Shown one piece after another: positions 8,058-18,398 of a DNA stretch of 64,000 nucleotides. The first letter of the stretch is position 1, and every line of letters starts with the position of its first letter. The position numbers and the translations under genes were made by a program. Origin of the DNA: Archangium lipolyticum (lineage in GTDB: Bacteria > Myxococcota > Myxococcia > Myxococcales > Myxococcaceae); contig NZ_JANKBZ010000021.1 in assembly GCF_024623785.1 (NCBI RefSeq), positions 1-64,000 of the forward strand, written 5' to 3'. The notes under the pieces are model-generated. The model did no database searches and had not been told where the DNA came from. It saw only the letters and a list, made by a program, of their open reading frames with translations.

Positions 8058-8768
8058 TCAGCCCGCCTTGAACTGGGCGGCCCCGTCGATGACCGAGGTG
8101 TTGTTGGGATCCGCCGCGGGCAGGGTGTCCTCCAGCGTCTGCCCGTCCGAGGCCGTCACCCGGACCTTGATGGCGCCGGCACCCATTCCGTTGGGATCGA
8201 CGAAGTAGTTGTAGCTCTCGCGCTTCACCGCCACCCAGGCGTTGTTCTTCCAGTACTCCAGCTTCGTCACGGGCAGCCGGTGGTTGAGCACCTGGATGCC
8301 GGTCCACCACTGCGAGCTGCCGTCCTTGAAGCGGTAGCGGATGGGGCCCTGCACGTCGCAGGTCACCATGCGCCACTTCACGTTCACGCGGCCCTGGATG
8401 GGTTCGGCGAGCTTCGCGAAGGCCGACGGGCTGAGATCCAGGTGGCCCTTGGTGGAGCAGTCGGGGCAGGAGTCCACGATGCGCACGCGCAGGCTGCCCT
8501 TCGGGCCGTCGATCTGCACGCACGCGCCGCACACCGCGCTGTCCTGGTACTGGCCGATGTTCATCGCCGCCACGTCCAGGTCCTGCGGGCTGGCCATGAA
8601 GCTGCAGTTACCCGTGCCGTCCGCCTCGTTGTAGAAGGTGATGAGGCCGTCCTGGTACTCGCCGAGGGCACGCAGGGCCTCGCCAGGATCGGTGGGTCCA
8701 CAGGCCGCCAGCAGCGGCAGCAGGGCCGCCGCGAACCAGCGGGCGGAAGCGGGCTTGTTGAGGCGCAT
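8058..8768 (-). CDS. Lipoprotein expansin (EXLX-type)
   Basis: The start ATG has GGAGGAG nine bases ahead, excluding the longer frame. The product has 236 residues. The signal peptide ends in the lipobox LLAAC (Cys 23). Residues 35-140 form the double-psi beta-barrel, with the Cys-rich VDSCPDC (98-104) and the expansin hallmark HLDLS (109-113), whose Asp 111 matches the catalytic-like Asp of bacterial expansins. Residues 142-236 match the second, carbohydrate-binding domain (CBM63-like), with aromatic QWW and EYW residues. Expansins loosen cellulose or peptidoglycan networks without hydrolysis. The lipid anchor would hold it on the cell surface or in the periplasm. It lies 32 nt upstream of the RDD gene on the same strand. 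Confidence 0.88.
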   Translation of the reverse strand: MRLNKPASARWFAAALLPLLAACGPTDPGEALRALGEYQDGLITFYNEADGTGNCSFMASPQDLDVAAMNIGQYQDSAVCGACVQIDGPKGSLRVRIVDSCPDCSTKGHLDLSPSAFAKLAEPIQGRVNVKWRMVTCDVQGPIRYRFKDGSSQWWTGIQVLNHRLPVTKLEYWKNNAWVAVKRESYNYFVDPNGMGAGAIKVRVTASDGQTLEDTLPAADPNNTSVIDGAAQFKAG

Positions 8769-8968
8769 CTTCGCAACTCCTCCAGAAGGGAAGGGGGCGG
8801 CGAGTCTACCGTGCCGGCGGGTCCGGCCGCTCGCTCCCGCGGTGTTCCCCTGGAGAGAGACCGGGCGGGGCCGTTGGAGCCCGATGACTCGCTCCACCCC
8901 TACGGAGAGTGATAGACCGGGGCCCTTGACGACGTGCCCTCGAGACCCGCGGCACCCCCAGACACGCG

Positions 8969-10792
8969 ATGGCTGAGACCCCTGTCCCCGGAGTGGAGAC
9001 TCGCAGCACGGAGCGGAGTGGCCCGGTGACTCCCCGAGGCGTCTCGCTCTTCACGCGCCTGTTCCTCCTCATCCTCGTCTGCGCGCTGCCACCGCTGGTG
9101 GGGCTGGGGCTGAAGATGATGGACACCAACGCGGGTGCCATCCAGGAGGGCGTGCGCCACCTGCACCGCTCCATCGTCGGGGACGTGCAGCGCTCCGTGC
9201 GGGGCGAGCTGGTGCGTGTCGAGCAGGAGCTCGAGGGCCTCGGGATGATCCTCTTCGCGCCCGGGATGGGGGACGACGCCACGCGGTACTCGCTCGTCGG
9301 TGCCCGGGTGGCCGCCCTGTCCAACATCGACTTCGTCTCGCTGTACGCCCCGGGCGGGCAGAGCGTGAAGACCGTGAAGGCGGACGAGGTGCCGGACCCG
9401 AAGCTTCCCTCCCGGCTGGAGCCCGGGCTGCTCGCGGCCCTCGGCTCGTCCGGCGGGCACCTGGTGATTCAGGGCGTGCGCGTCGGCGCGCAGGGCGGGC
9501 CGGTGCTCGAGGTGTTCTTCCCCATCACGCGCGAGGGCACCGTGCGCGCCATTCTCGGCACCCAGGTGAAGCTCGGCGAGCTGTGCGCGCTGATGGGCGA
9601 GCTCGGCGAGAAGTTCCTCGGCTCGCGCGAGAACGTGTTCGTCGTGGACCGGGAGCGGCGGCTCGTGTTGCACGCGGACCCGTCCCGGGTGGCCACCCGA
9701 GAGGACTTCTCCCAGCACGGCCTCTTCGCGGCACTGAGCGGGGACTCGTCCTTCGGCACGGACATGGCCGCCATCTCGGACTTCCACCTGGGCGGCCAGG
9801 AGATGATCGGCTCGCTGGAGTCCCTCTCCGAGCGCGGCTGGGCGGTGGTGGTGCAGCAACCCCAGGCCGTGGCCTATGCCTCCCTGTCGGAGATGCGCCG
9901 GTCCATCCTCGCCGCGCTCGCGGTGGCCGCGCTGGTGGCGCTGGGAGTTGGCCTTCTCGGGGCCCGGCAGCTCACCCGGCCCCTGCGGGACCTGGTGGCG
10001 GCGACGCGGGCCCTCGCCGAGCGCGCCTTCCGCGGCGTGGGAGAGCACGTCACCCGGCGCGGGGACGAGCTGGGCACCCTGGGCCGCGCCTTCGACAGCA
10101 TGGCCCTGACGCTGGAGTCCAAGGAGCGCGAGGTCATCATCCAGACGCAGGTGCGCGCGGCCCTCAGCCGCTACCTGTCTCCGGACGTGGTGGACCTGGT
10201 GGTGTCCAACCCCGACAAGCTGAGGCTCGGCGGCGAGCGCCGCGAAGTGACCATCTTCTTCGCGGACGTGGTGGGCTTCACCCGGCTGTCCGAGTCCCAG
10301 CCTCCGGAGATCATCGTCGCGCTGCTCAACGAGCTGTTCACCTTCGCCACGGAGATCATCCAGCGGCGCGGGGGCATCATCGACAAGTTCATCGGTGACT
10401 GCATCATGGCGGTCTGGGGCACGCCCCAGGCGCATGAGGACGACGCGCTGCGCGCGGTGCAGGCGGCCGAGGACCTGCGCCGCTGGCTCGACGTGGGCAA
10501 CCGCCGCTGGCGCGAGCGGTGGGGCATCGAGATCCAACTCGCCATCGGCGTGCACACGGGCCCGGCGGTGGCGGGCAACGTCGGCAGCGAGAAGCGCATG
10601 GAGTACACCGTCATCGGTGACACGGTGAACGTGGCGGCGAGGCTCGAGTCCATGGCCCAGCCGGGGCAGATCCTCGTCAGCGAGTCCACGCGCGAGCGCA
10701 TCGGCGGGGCGGCCGTCGACCTGGTGCCCGCCGGCGAGCGCAAGCTGCATGGCCGCACCGCCGCCACCCGCATCTACGAGGTGCCGGTCTGA
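8969..10792 (+). CDS. Membrane adenylate cyclase with extracytoplasmic sensor and HAMP
   Basis: The product has 607 residues. A first membrane helix lies at about 28-48, a roughly 265-residue extracytoplasmic sensor (Cache-like) at 50-310, a second helix at about 312-335, a HAMP segment to about 390, and a class III cyclase domain at about 425-595. Metal-binding aspartates sit in FFADVVGFTRLSE and DKFIGDCIMAVWG. The adenine-specifying Lys and Asp are present in EKRMEYTVIGDTVN, so cAMP is the expected product. The stop overlaps the start of the kinase gene by one base (TGATG), indicating translational coupling. Ligand and target are unknown. Confidence 0.9.
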   Translation: MAETPVPGVETRSTERSGPVTPRGVSLFTRLFLLILVCALPPLVGLGLKMMDTNAGAIQEGVRHLHRSIVGDVQRSVRGELVRVEQELEGLGMILFAPGMGDDATRYSLVGARVAALSNIDFVSLYAPGGQSVKTVKADEVPDPKLPSRLEPGLLAALGSSGGHLVIQGVRVGAQGGPVLEVFFPITREGTVRAILGTQVKLGELCALMGELGEKFLGSRENVFVVDRERRLVLHADPSRVATREDFSQHGLFAALSGDSSFGTDMAAISDFHLGGQEMIGSLESLSERGWAVVVQQPQAVAYASLSEMRRSILAALAVAALVALGVGLLGARQLTRPLRDLVAATRALAERAFRGVGEHVTRRGDELGTLGRAFDSMALTLESKEREVIIQTQVRAALSRYLSPDVVDLVVSNPDKLRLGGERREVTIFFADVVGFTRLSESQPPEIIVALLNELFTFATEIIQRRGGIIDKFIGDCIMAVWGTPQAHEDDALRAVQAAEDLRRWLDVGNRRWRERWGIEIQLAIGVHTGPAVAGNVGSEKRMEYTVIGDTVNVAARLESMAQPGQILVSESTRERIGGAAVDLVPAGERKLHGRTAATRIYEVPV

Positions 10793-12084
10793 TGCTCCAG
10801 GTGGGGCAGCTCGTCGGCGGACGCTTCCGTGTCCTGCGCGTGCTCGGCCAGGGAGGCATGGGCGCCGTCTACGTGGCGGAGCAGCTCGGCCTGGGCCGCC
10901 ACGTGGCCCTCAAGGTGATGCACCCGCATATCGCCAGCGCCCCCGGTTTCTCCGAGCGCTTCCAGCGGGAAGCCCAGGTCCTGGCCCGGCTGCGCCACCC
11001 GGGCTCTGTGGAGGTGTACGACTACGGGCTCGACTCCGGCTTCCTCTATCTCGCCATGGAGCTGGTGTCCGGCGAGACCGTGGAGTCCCTGCTTCGGCGG
11101 GAGGGCTCGCTGCCGGTGCTGCGCGCGGTGGACCTGACCGTGCAGGTGTTGGAGGTGTTGGAGGCCGCGCACGTGCTCGGCATCATCCACCGCGACCTCA
11201 AGCCCGCGAACCTCTTCCTCGAGCGCCACGACGGCCGCGAGCGCGTGAAGGTGCTCGACTTCGGGCTGGCCGCGCTCGGCGGGGAGCTGAATGTGCGGCT
11301 CACCCAGGAGGGCATGGCCGTGGGAACGCCGGGCTTCATGTCCCCGGAGCAGATGCGCGGGCTGCCGCTGGATGGCCGCAGCGACCTGTACTCGGTGGGG
11401 TGCGTGCTCTACGAGCTGCTCACCGGGGTACCTCCCTTCCCGGTGATGGTGTCGGCGGAGACGGCCGTCGCGCACCTCTACAAGCCGGTGCCATCCCTCC
11501 GTGGGACACGGCCAGGCATCTCCATCCCCGAGCGGCTGGAGGCCACGGTGATGAAGGCGCTGGAGAAGCTGCCCGAGCTGCGACCGGCGGACGCGGCGGC
11601 CATGCGCCAGGAACTGCTGGCCGTGCTCGAAGAGCCGTTGGGGCCGGCCGCGCCGAAGAAGCGGGGCGAGGGCAAGAAGACGGAGCGGGGAGTCGGGCCC
11701 GCACGGCACGAGGTGCCCGTGCCGAAACCGGTGGCTGGCGGGCTGCCCGTGGGGGTGGTGGCCTCGCGAGAGGGGAGCACGGAGAACACGCTGGTGATGT
11801 CGCTCTTGGCGTGCGGCTTCCAGGCGCGGGTCGTCTCCACGGAGGAGCCCCTGGGAGAGCTCGGCGCGCTGCTCTTCGTCGCGGACGGGCGGGAGTCGCT
11901 CGTGCGAGCGAGGTCCCTGGCCTCCCGCCCCGGTGCTCCACCCGTGTTGCTGTGCGGCCCCGCGGATGACTGGGAGCTGGTGACGGGCGCCCTCGAAGGC
12001 GGGCTCTTCGACTTCGTCCCCCTGCCGTTGGATTCCCTCGATCTGACCCGGAAGGTGTCACGTGCTCAGAAGTCCAAGCGTTAG
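10792..12084 (+). CDS. Ser/Thr protein kinase with C-terminal receiver-like domain
   Basis: The product has 430 residues. The kinase domain (about 10-285) has the Gly loop GQGGMG (19-24), ATP-binding Lys 41, catalytic HRDLKPAN (133-140, Asp 135) and DFG (156-158), so it should be active. A charged linker leads to residues 318-430, which look like a response-regulator receiver fold, but the usual acidic DDE start is replaced by ASREGS, so it is probably a pseudo-receiver. No membrane helix is seen. It is coupled to the upstream cyclase by a 1-nt overlap and overlaps the next gene by 23 nt. Confidence 0.9.
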   Translation: MLQVGQLVGGRFRVLRVLGQGGMGAVYVAEQLGLGRHVALKVMHPHIASAPGFSERFQREAQVLARLRHPGSVEVYDYGLDSGFLYLAMELVSGETVESLLRREGSLPVLRAVDLTVQVLEVLEAAHVLGIIHRDLKPANLFLERHDGRERVKVLDFGLAALGGELNVRLTQEGMAVGTPGFMSPEQMRGLPLDGRSDLYSVGCVLYELLTGVPPFPVMVSAETAVAHLYKPVPSLRGTRPGISIPERLEATVMKALEKLPELRPADAAAMRQELLAVLEEPLGPAAPKKRGEGKKTERGVGPARHEVPVPKPVAGGLPVGVVASREGSTENTLVMSLLACGFQARVVSTEEPLGELGALLFVADGRESLVRARSLASRPGAPPVLLCGPADDWELVTGALEGGLFDFVPLPLDSLDLTRKVSRAQKSKR

Positions 12085-14437
12085 CGCTCTCTCCGCCGCG
12101 CTCGCCCTGGTGCTGTGCCTGCCGGCCGTCTCATGGGCCCAGCAGACCCCGGACGACGACGTGTACGTGGTGCAGCCCGGAGACACGTGCGGCAGCGTGG
12201 CGCGCAAGGTGTTCGGTGACGTGACGGTCGGCTCGGCGAAGCTGCACGCGCTCAACAAGATGGGACCGCCGCCGCACGAGCTGAAGCCAGGCTCGGTGCT
12301 GCGCATCAAGGGCGACCCGGACGCACGCCTCACCTTCATCAAGCCCGAGGTCAACGCCAAACGGGCGGGGAAGGTGGAGTGGCGCGAGGCGAACACCGGC
12401 CAGGGACTGTGGCGGCTGGACTCCGTCAACACGCTGCGCGAGGCCGGTGCCGAGGTCACCTTCCGCGACCTGACGCGGCTGCAGATGAACGAGAACGCGC
12501 TCGTCGTCATCTACGGCAAGGCCACCCAGGCGGCGGACAAGGTGAAGAAGTCCGGCGCGGTGGAGCTGCTGCAAGGCGAGCTGAACGTCTCACTGGCGGA
12601 GCTGCGCGGCGAGCCCGTGGGCGTGCAGATGCCGGCGGCCATGGTGGCCGCGCGCTCGAAGGACCTCCACGTCGGCGTGGACGCGCAGCAGATGAGCCGC
12701 GTGTCCGTCTTCGACGGCCAGGCCGAGGTCTCGGCGAAGGGGCAGAGCGTCCAGGTCCCGAAGGACCATGGGACGCGGGTGGCGAAGGGCCAGCTTCCCG
12801 AGAAGCCGCGCCCCCTGCCCGAGGCCCCGTCGTGGGCGAGCGGCACGCGCTCGGTGCGGCTGCTGCTGGACGACAAGGGCGTGGACGAGGAGCTGGCGTG
12901 GGCCCCCGTGAAGGAGGCGGCGTCGTACCGGGTGGAGCTCGCGCGTGACGAGCGCTTCAACGACCGGGTGCACGGGGAGACGGTGCAGGCGGCGGGGGAG
13001 GGCTTGAAGTCCATGGCCCGAGCGCTGGGGCCCGGCAGGTACTTCGCGCGCGTACGCGCCATGGACGCGGTGGGCCTGTTGGGCAAGGCGTCCGCCGTGC
13101 GGCAGGTGGAGGTGCTGCGCGTGAAGACGGAGCGGGGCTCGGTCACGCCCCAGGGCATCCAGGGCGCGCTCCGGGTGGACTTCTCAGTCGAGGGCGCCGA
13201 GTCGCTGGACTTCCTCCTCGATGGCGCTCCCACGACGCACCCGGTGCGGGTGGAGGGCGTGGGCGCGCACACGCTGGAGCTGCTGCCTCGTGGTGTGCCC
13301 GACGCGCGCCCGGAGAAGCTGACGATCACGGTGTCTCCGCCCCGGGTGGAGGTGGACCTGGAGCCCGTGGCCGGTGCGTTCCGGGTGAAGGTGCTGGTGC
13401 TCGACGAGCGCGGCAGACCGCTGGATGGGCCCTTCCCGCAGTTGAAGCTGCTCGGGCAGCACGGCACGCAGGTGGAGGCGTCGCTGCAGCGCCTGCCGGA
13501 TGGCGCGCTGATGACGCGGGCGGTGCCGGGCATGCGCGGCGGTGAGCGCGTGGCCGCCCTGGAGGCGCTCTGGGGTGACACGTCCGTCCAGCGGGTCAGT
13601 GCCCTGGCGCCGGTGGAGCAGCGGGCCCCGACTCCCGTGGTGGCCGTGGAGCCCGAGCCCGCCGTGGAGGCCGCCGAGGAGGAAGTGGCGCTCCAACCGA
13701 TGCTGGGCGCTCCCTCGGGTGGAGGAGTGGAGGCCGCCCCGCTGCCCACGGCCTTCCTGCCGCAGGCCTGGCTCGGCGAGCTGCGCGTGCAACCCGGACT
13801 GGGCTCGGCGGGTGTGGACCTCGCGCGCGGCCGCACCACGCTCGCCGTGGAGGGCCGCGTGTCCGAGCGGGTCGCCCTGGGCACGGCGGTGGCGCTGCGT
13901 CCCGGTGCGTTGCTTCGCGGTGGCGGTGAGGCGGGCGAGCTGCCCGCGACGGCACTGTCCGTCTCGTTGTCGGGGCGGGTGCGGCTGACGGACTCTCCGG
14001 CCTTCCGCGTGCTGCTGTCCTTCGATGGCACCTTCGCGGGTTCCGGCTTCGGCGCGGACGTCCAGGGGCTGCGGTTGCGCCCGGCGCTGCTCGCGGGGCT
14101 GCGCAGGGGACGGTGGGCTTTCTCCACCAGCCAGGGCTATGCCCTCCGGCCGGGTCAGGCCCAGGCCAGCTGGGACAGTGCGTATCAGGCGTGGTTCCTT
14201 CCCACTCCCCGGCTGGGGCTCGTGGCCGAGCTCGATGGGCTGGTCGACGCCACGCCCCGTGTTGTTGGACCGGTGGCTTTCGCGGCTGGGGTGGGTGCGC
14301 GTCTGCGACTCGGCGGGTTCGAATTGGGCACCTCCGTGCGCCGGGGCTTCGGTCCGGACAGGGCTCGCGTCTGGGGCGACTGGAGCGGCTTGCTGACATT
14401 CGGTTGGACGGGGCTGCGCCCCACGCAAGTCCAGTAG
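12062..14437 (+). CDS. LysM-FecR protein with beta-barrel-like C-terminus
   Basis: The start is a GTG inside the end of the kinase gene. The product has 791 residues. The signal peptide ends SWAQ (about residue 25). A LysM domain (about 33-82, YVVQPGDTCGSVARKVFG) should bind peptidoglycan. Residues 100-240 match a FecR-type domain (NENALVVIYG, SVFDGQAEVSAKGQ). The middle has fibronectin-like beta repeats and a Pro/Glu-rich linker near 530-570. The last 215 residues are Gly-rich amphipathic strands resembling an outer-membrane barrel. This suggests a wall-to-outer-membrane protein paired with the cyclase and kinase encoded just upstream. The barrel call is inference from the pattern. Confidence 0.75.
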   Translation: MLRSPSVSALSAALALVLCLPAVSWAQQTPDDDVYVVQPGDTCGSVARKVFGDVTVGSAKLHALNKMGPPPHELKPGSVLRIKGDPDARLTFIKPEVNAKRAGKVEWREANTGQGLWRLDSVNTLREAGAEVTFRDLTRLQMNENALVVIYGKATQAADKVKKSGAVELLQGELNVSLAELRGEPVGVQMPAAMVAARSKDLHVGVDAQQMSRVSVFDGQAEVSAKGQSVQVPKDHGTRVAKGQLPEKPRPLPEAPSWASGTRSVRLLLDDKGVDEELAWAPVKEAASYRVELARDERFNDRVHGETVQAAGEGLKSMARALGPGRYFARVRAMDAVGLLGKASAVRQVEVLRVKTERGSVTPQGIQGALRVDFSVEGAESLDFLLDGAPTTHPVRVEGVGAHTLELLPRGVPDARPEKLTITVSPPRVEVDLEPVAGAFRVKVLVLDERGRPLDGPFPQLKLLGQHGTQVEASLQRLPDGALMTRAVPGMRGGERVAALEALWGDTSVQRVSALAPVEQRAPTPVVAVEPEPAVEAAEEEVALQPMLGAPSGGGVEAAPLPTAFLPQAWLGELRVQPGLGSAGVDLARGRTTLAVEGRVSERVALGTAVALRPGALLRGGGEAGELPATALSVSLSGRVRLTDSPAFRVLLSFDGTFAGSGFGADVQGLRLRPALLAGLRRGRWAFSTSQGYALRPGQAQASWDSAYQAWFLPTPRLGLVAELDGLVDATPRVVGPVAFAAGVGARLRLGGFELGTSVRRGFGPDRARVWGDWSGLLTFGWTGLRPTQVQ

Positions 14438-14490
14438 CGACACCGACCTCCGGAGTCACCTTCTCACTTCACTACCTGTGCGCACGGCGC

Positions 14491-14558
14491 TTGACGGGCG
14501 GGGCGCGATATGGCACCTGTCTGCCTGAATATTGATAATGAGAACCATTCTCATTATC
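14491..14558 (+). promoter_or_regulatory. Fur-regulated promoter of the mxc operon
   Basis: A perfect inverted repeat, GATAATGAGAA (14534-14544) and TTCTCATTATC (14548-14558) around CCA, is a near-ideal Fur box. A TTGACG -35-like element lies at 14491-14496, 37 nt upstream. The same arrangement recurs before mxcH. The box ends 52 nt before the mxcC start, so ferric Fur bound here should block transcription of the biosynthetic genes. Confidence 0.88.
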
Positions 14559-14610
14559 CGGAAGTCGCCCGGTCCAGCGGTCCGGGGCCGAGCGAAGGGA
14601 GCGAGAGCGG

Positions 14611-15384
14611 ATGGGAGCGACCAGCAGAGTTGCCCTGGTGACAGGTGCGGCGCAGGGCATCGGTGCGGCGGTAGCGCGGATGCTGGCCGAGGGCGCATCG
14701 GTCGCGTTGCTCGACACCCGAGAGGAGGGCCTGGCCGCGGTGGCCGCGGAGCTGCGCGAGCGCGGGTTGCGCGCCGCCGCCTTTCCGGCCGACGTGAGCG
14801 ACGGTGCCGCGGTCGAGCGGGTGGTGGAGCGGGTCGAGCGCGAGCTGGGGCCCATCGACATCCTGGTCAACGTGGCGGGTGTGCTGCGGATCGGCCCGGT
14901 CGTGTCGCTCAGCGATGAGGACTGGGCCACCACCTTCGCGGTCAACACCCATGGGGTGTTCAACGTCTCCCGCGCGGTCGCCAGGCGCATGGTGCCTCGC
15001 CGGTCGGGAGTGATCGTCACCGTCGGCTCGAACGCCGCCGGGGTGCCGCGGATGCAGATGGCCGCCTACGCCGCCTCCAAGGCCGCCTCCACCATGTTCA
15101 CCAAATGTCTGGGATTGGAGCTGGCCCAGTACAACATCCGCTGCAACGTGGTGTCTCCCGGCTCGACCGACACGGCCATGCAGCGCTCGCTCTGGACCGA
15201 CGAGAACGGCGCTCAGGCGATGATCTCCGGCTCGCCCGAGACCTTCCGCGTGGGCATCCCGCTGCGCCGCATCGCCACCCCCAACGATATCGCCGAGGCG
15301 GTGTCCTTCCTGGTCTCCGACCGGGCCCGCCACATCACCATGCACGACCTGTGTGTCGACGGTGGTGCGACCCTGGGCGTGTAG
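14611..15384 (+). CDS. mxcC: 2,3-dihydro-2,3-dihydroxybenzoate dehydrogenase
   Basis: This EntA/DhbA-type short-chain dehydrogenase has 257 residues. It shows the NAD-binding TGAAQGIG (11-18), the NVAG motif (87-90), and the catalytic set Ser 140, Tyr 153 and Lys 157 (YAASK). It oxidises 2,3-dihydro-2,3-dihydroxybenzoate to 2,3-dihydroxybenzoate (DHB), the third step from chorismate. It is the first gene after the Fur box and opens the run mxcC-D-E-F-G. A GGGAGCGAGAG ribosome site precedes the ATG. The gene name follows the Stigmatella myxochelin locus by function and order. Confidence 0.93.
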   Translation: MGATSRVALVTGAAQGIGAAVARMLAEGASVALLDTREEGLAAVAAELRERGLRAAAFPADVSDGAAVERVVERVERELGPIDILVNVAGVLRIGPVVSLSDEDWATTFAVNTHGVFNVSRAVARRMVPRRSGVIVTVGSNAAGVPRMQMAAYAASKAASTMFTKCLGLELAQYNIRCNVVSPGSTDTAMQRSLWTDENGAQAMISGSPETFRVGIPLRRIATPNDIAEAVSFLVSDRARHITMHDLCVDGGATLGV

Positions 15385-15405
15385 CCATTTCTGCTGTCTC
15401 GAAGT

Positions 15406-15420
15406 TGAGAATAGTTTGCA
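15406..15420 (+). promoter_or_regulatory. Weak Fur-box-like sequence between mxcC and mxcD
   Basis: TGAGAATAGTTTGCA in an AT-rich island matches the TGATAATnATTATCA core at 10 of 14 informative positions. It could be a secondary Fur contact or chance. Confidence 0.25.
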
Positions 15421-15481
15421 ATTTCAATGTCAGTCGTGCGGGAAGAGTGGTCCTGAGTCCCGACACGGGAAGGTGACTGGA

Positions 15482-16716
15482 ATGACCGAGAGTCCCACGG
15501 TGCCGCAGACGCTGGCCACGCAGTTGCTCGAGAGCTACGAGGCCGGCTCGTCCTTCTTCTTCGCTTCGCCCAGGCGCACGTTGTTGGCGCGAGGCACGTT
15601 CGCCACCGTGCCGCACGCCGGGGGCACGAACTCGTTGGAGCGCCTGCCCGAGCGCGTGGCGGCGGTGCTCAACGACGCACGGGAGGCCGCGCACGACATC
15701 CCGGTGGCGGTCGGCGCGGTGCCTTTCGATGGCTCGGTTCCGGCCCAGCTGGTGGTGCCGATGACCCTTCAGCGGGCGGGACCGCTGATGTTCGATCCGG
15801 CCGTTTCCATGCCCCGCGCCCCGGCGGCGCGCTACACGGTCCAGCCGGTGCCCGAGCCCGCGGCCTATCTCGATGGCGTGACGCGGGCGCTGGAGCTGAT
15901 GCGGAGCGGCCCGCTGCGCAAGGTGGTGCTGTCCCGTTCGCTGCACCTCAGCACCGCCACGCCGATCGACATGCGGCAGCTGCTGCGCAACCTGGCCCAG
16001 CGCAACCCCACGGGCTACACCTTCGCGGTGGATCTGCCTCCGCAGGCGACCGCGCCCGGAGCGGGCCGGCGCACGCTGATCGGCGCCAGCCCCGAGCTGC
16101 TGGTCTCTCGCTCGGGGATGCAGGTGCTCGCCAACCCGCTGGCGGGCTCCGCGCCGCGCAGCGCCGACCCGATCGAGGATCAGGCCCGGGCGGCCGCGCT
16201 GCTGGCGTCGCCCAAGGATCTCCACGAGCACGCCGTGGTGATCGACGCGGTCGCGGAGGCCATGCGTCCATTCTGCAAGCGGCTGGAGGTGCCCTCCGGG
16301 CCATCGCTCGTCAACACCGCCACCATGTGGCACCTGTCGAGCCGGATCACCGGCGAGCTGGCGGATCCGTCGATCTCGTCGCTGATGCTGGCCCTCGCGC
16401 TGCATCCCACGCCGGCGGTGTGTGGCTACCCGACCGAGCTGGCCCACAAGGCGATCGACACGATCGAGCCATTTGATCGTGGCTTCTACACGGGCACGGT
16501 GGGCTGGTGCGACGCGAACGGAGACGGCCAGTGGGCCGTGACCATCCGCTGCGCCGAGGCCGATGAGCGCACGCTGCGGCTGTTCGCGGGGGCGGGGATC
16601 GTGGCGGGCTCGAAGCCCGAGTCCGAGCTGGCCGAGACCGAGGCGAAGTTCCGGACCATGCTCCAGGCCATGGGGCTGGGGCAGGGCGCCGAGGTGCACG
16701 GTGCCGAGGTGCAGCC

Positions 16717-16720
<4 letters not shown>
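15482..16720 (+). CDS. mxcD: Isochorismate synthase
   Basis: The start [10 protein letters not shown] was chosen because the upstream in-frame residues overlap mxcC and do not resemble the family; AAGG lies nine bases ahead. The product has 412 residues, as in EntC/DhbC. The C-terminal chorismate-binding core is clear: [50 protein letters not shown] and the Mg-binding [15 protein letters not shown]. It converts chorismate to isochorismate with Mg2+, the committed step into DHB. The stop overlaps the mxcE start as ATGA. Confidence 0.94.
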
Positions 16721-18384
<1,664 letters not shown>

Positions 18385-18398
18385 AAGGAATCACTCCC

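Noticed and set aside
14532-14610. Short frame starting inside the first Fur box
   Set aside because: It is out of frame with mxcC, lacks a ribosome site and arises only because the palindrome contains ATG.
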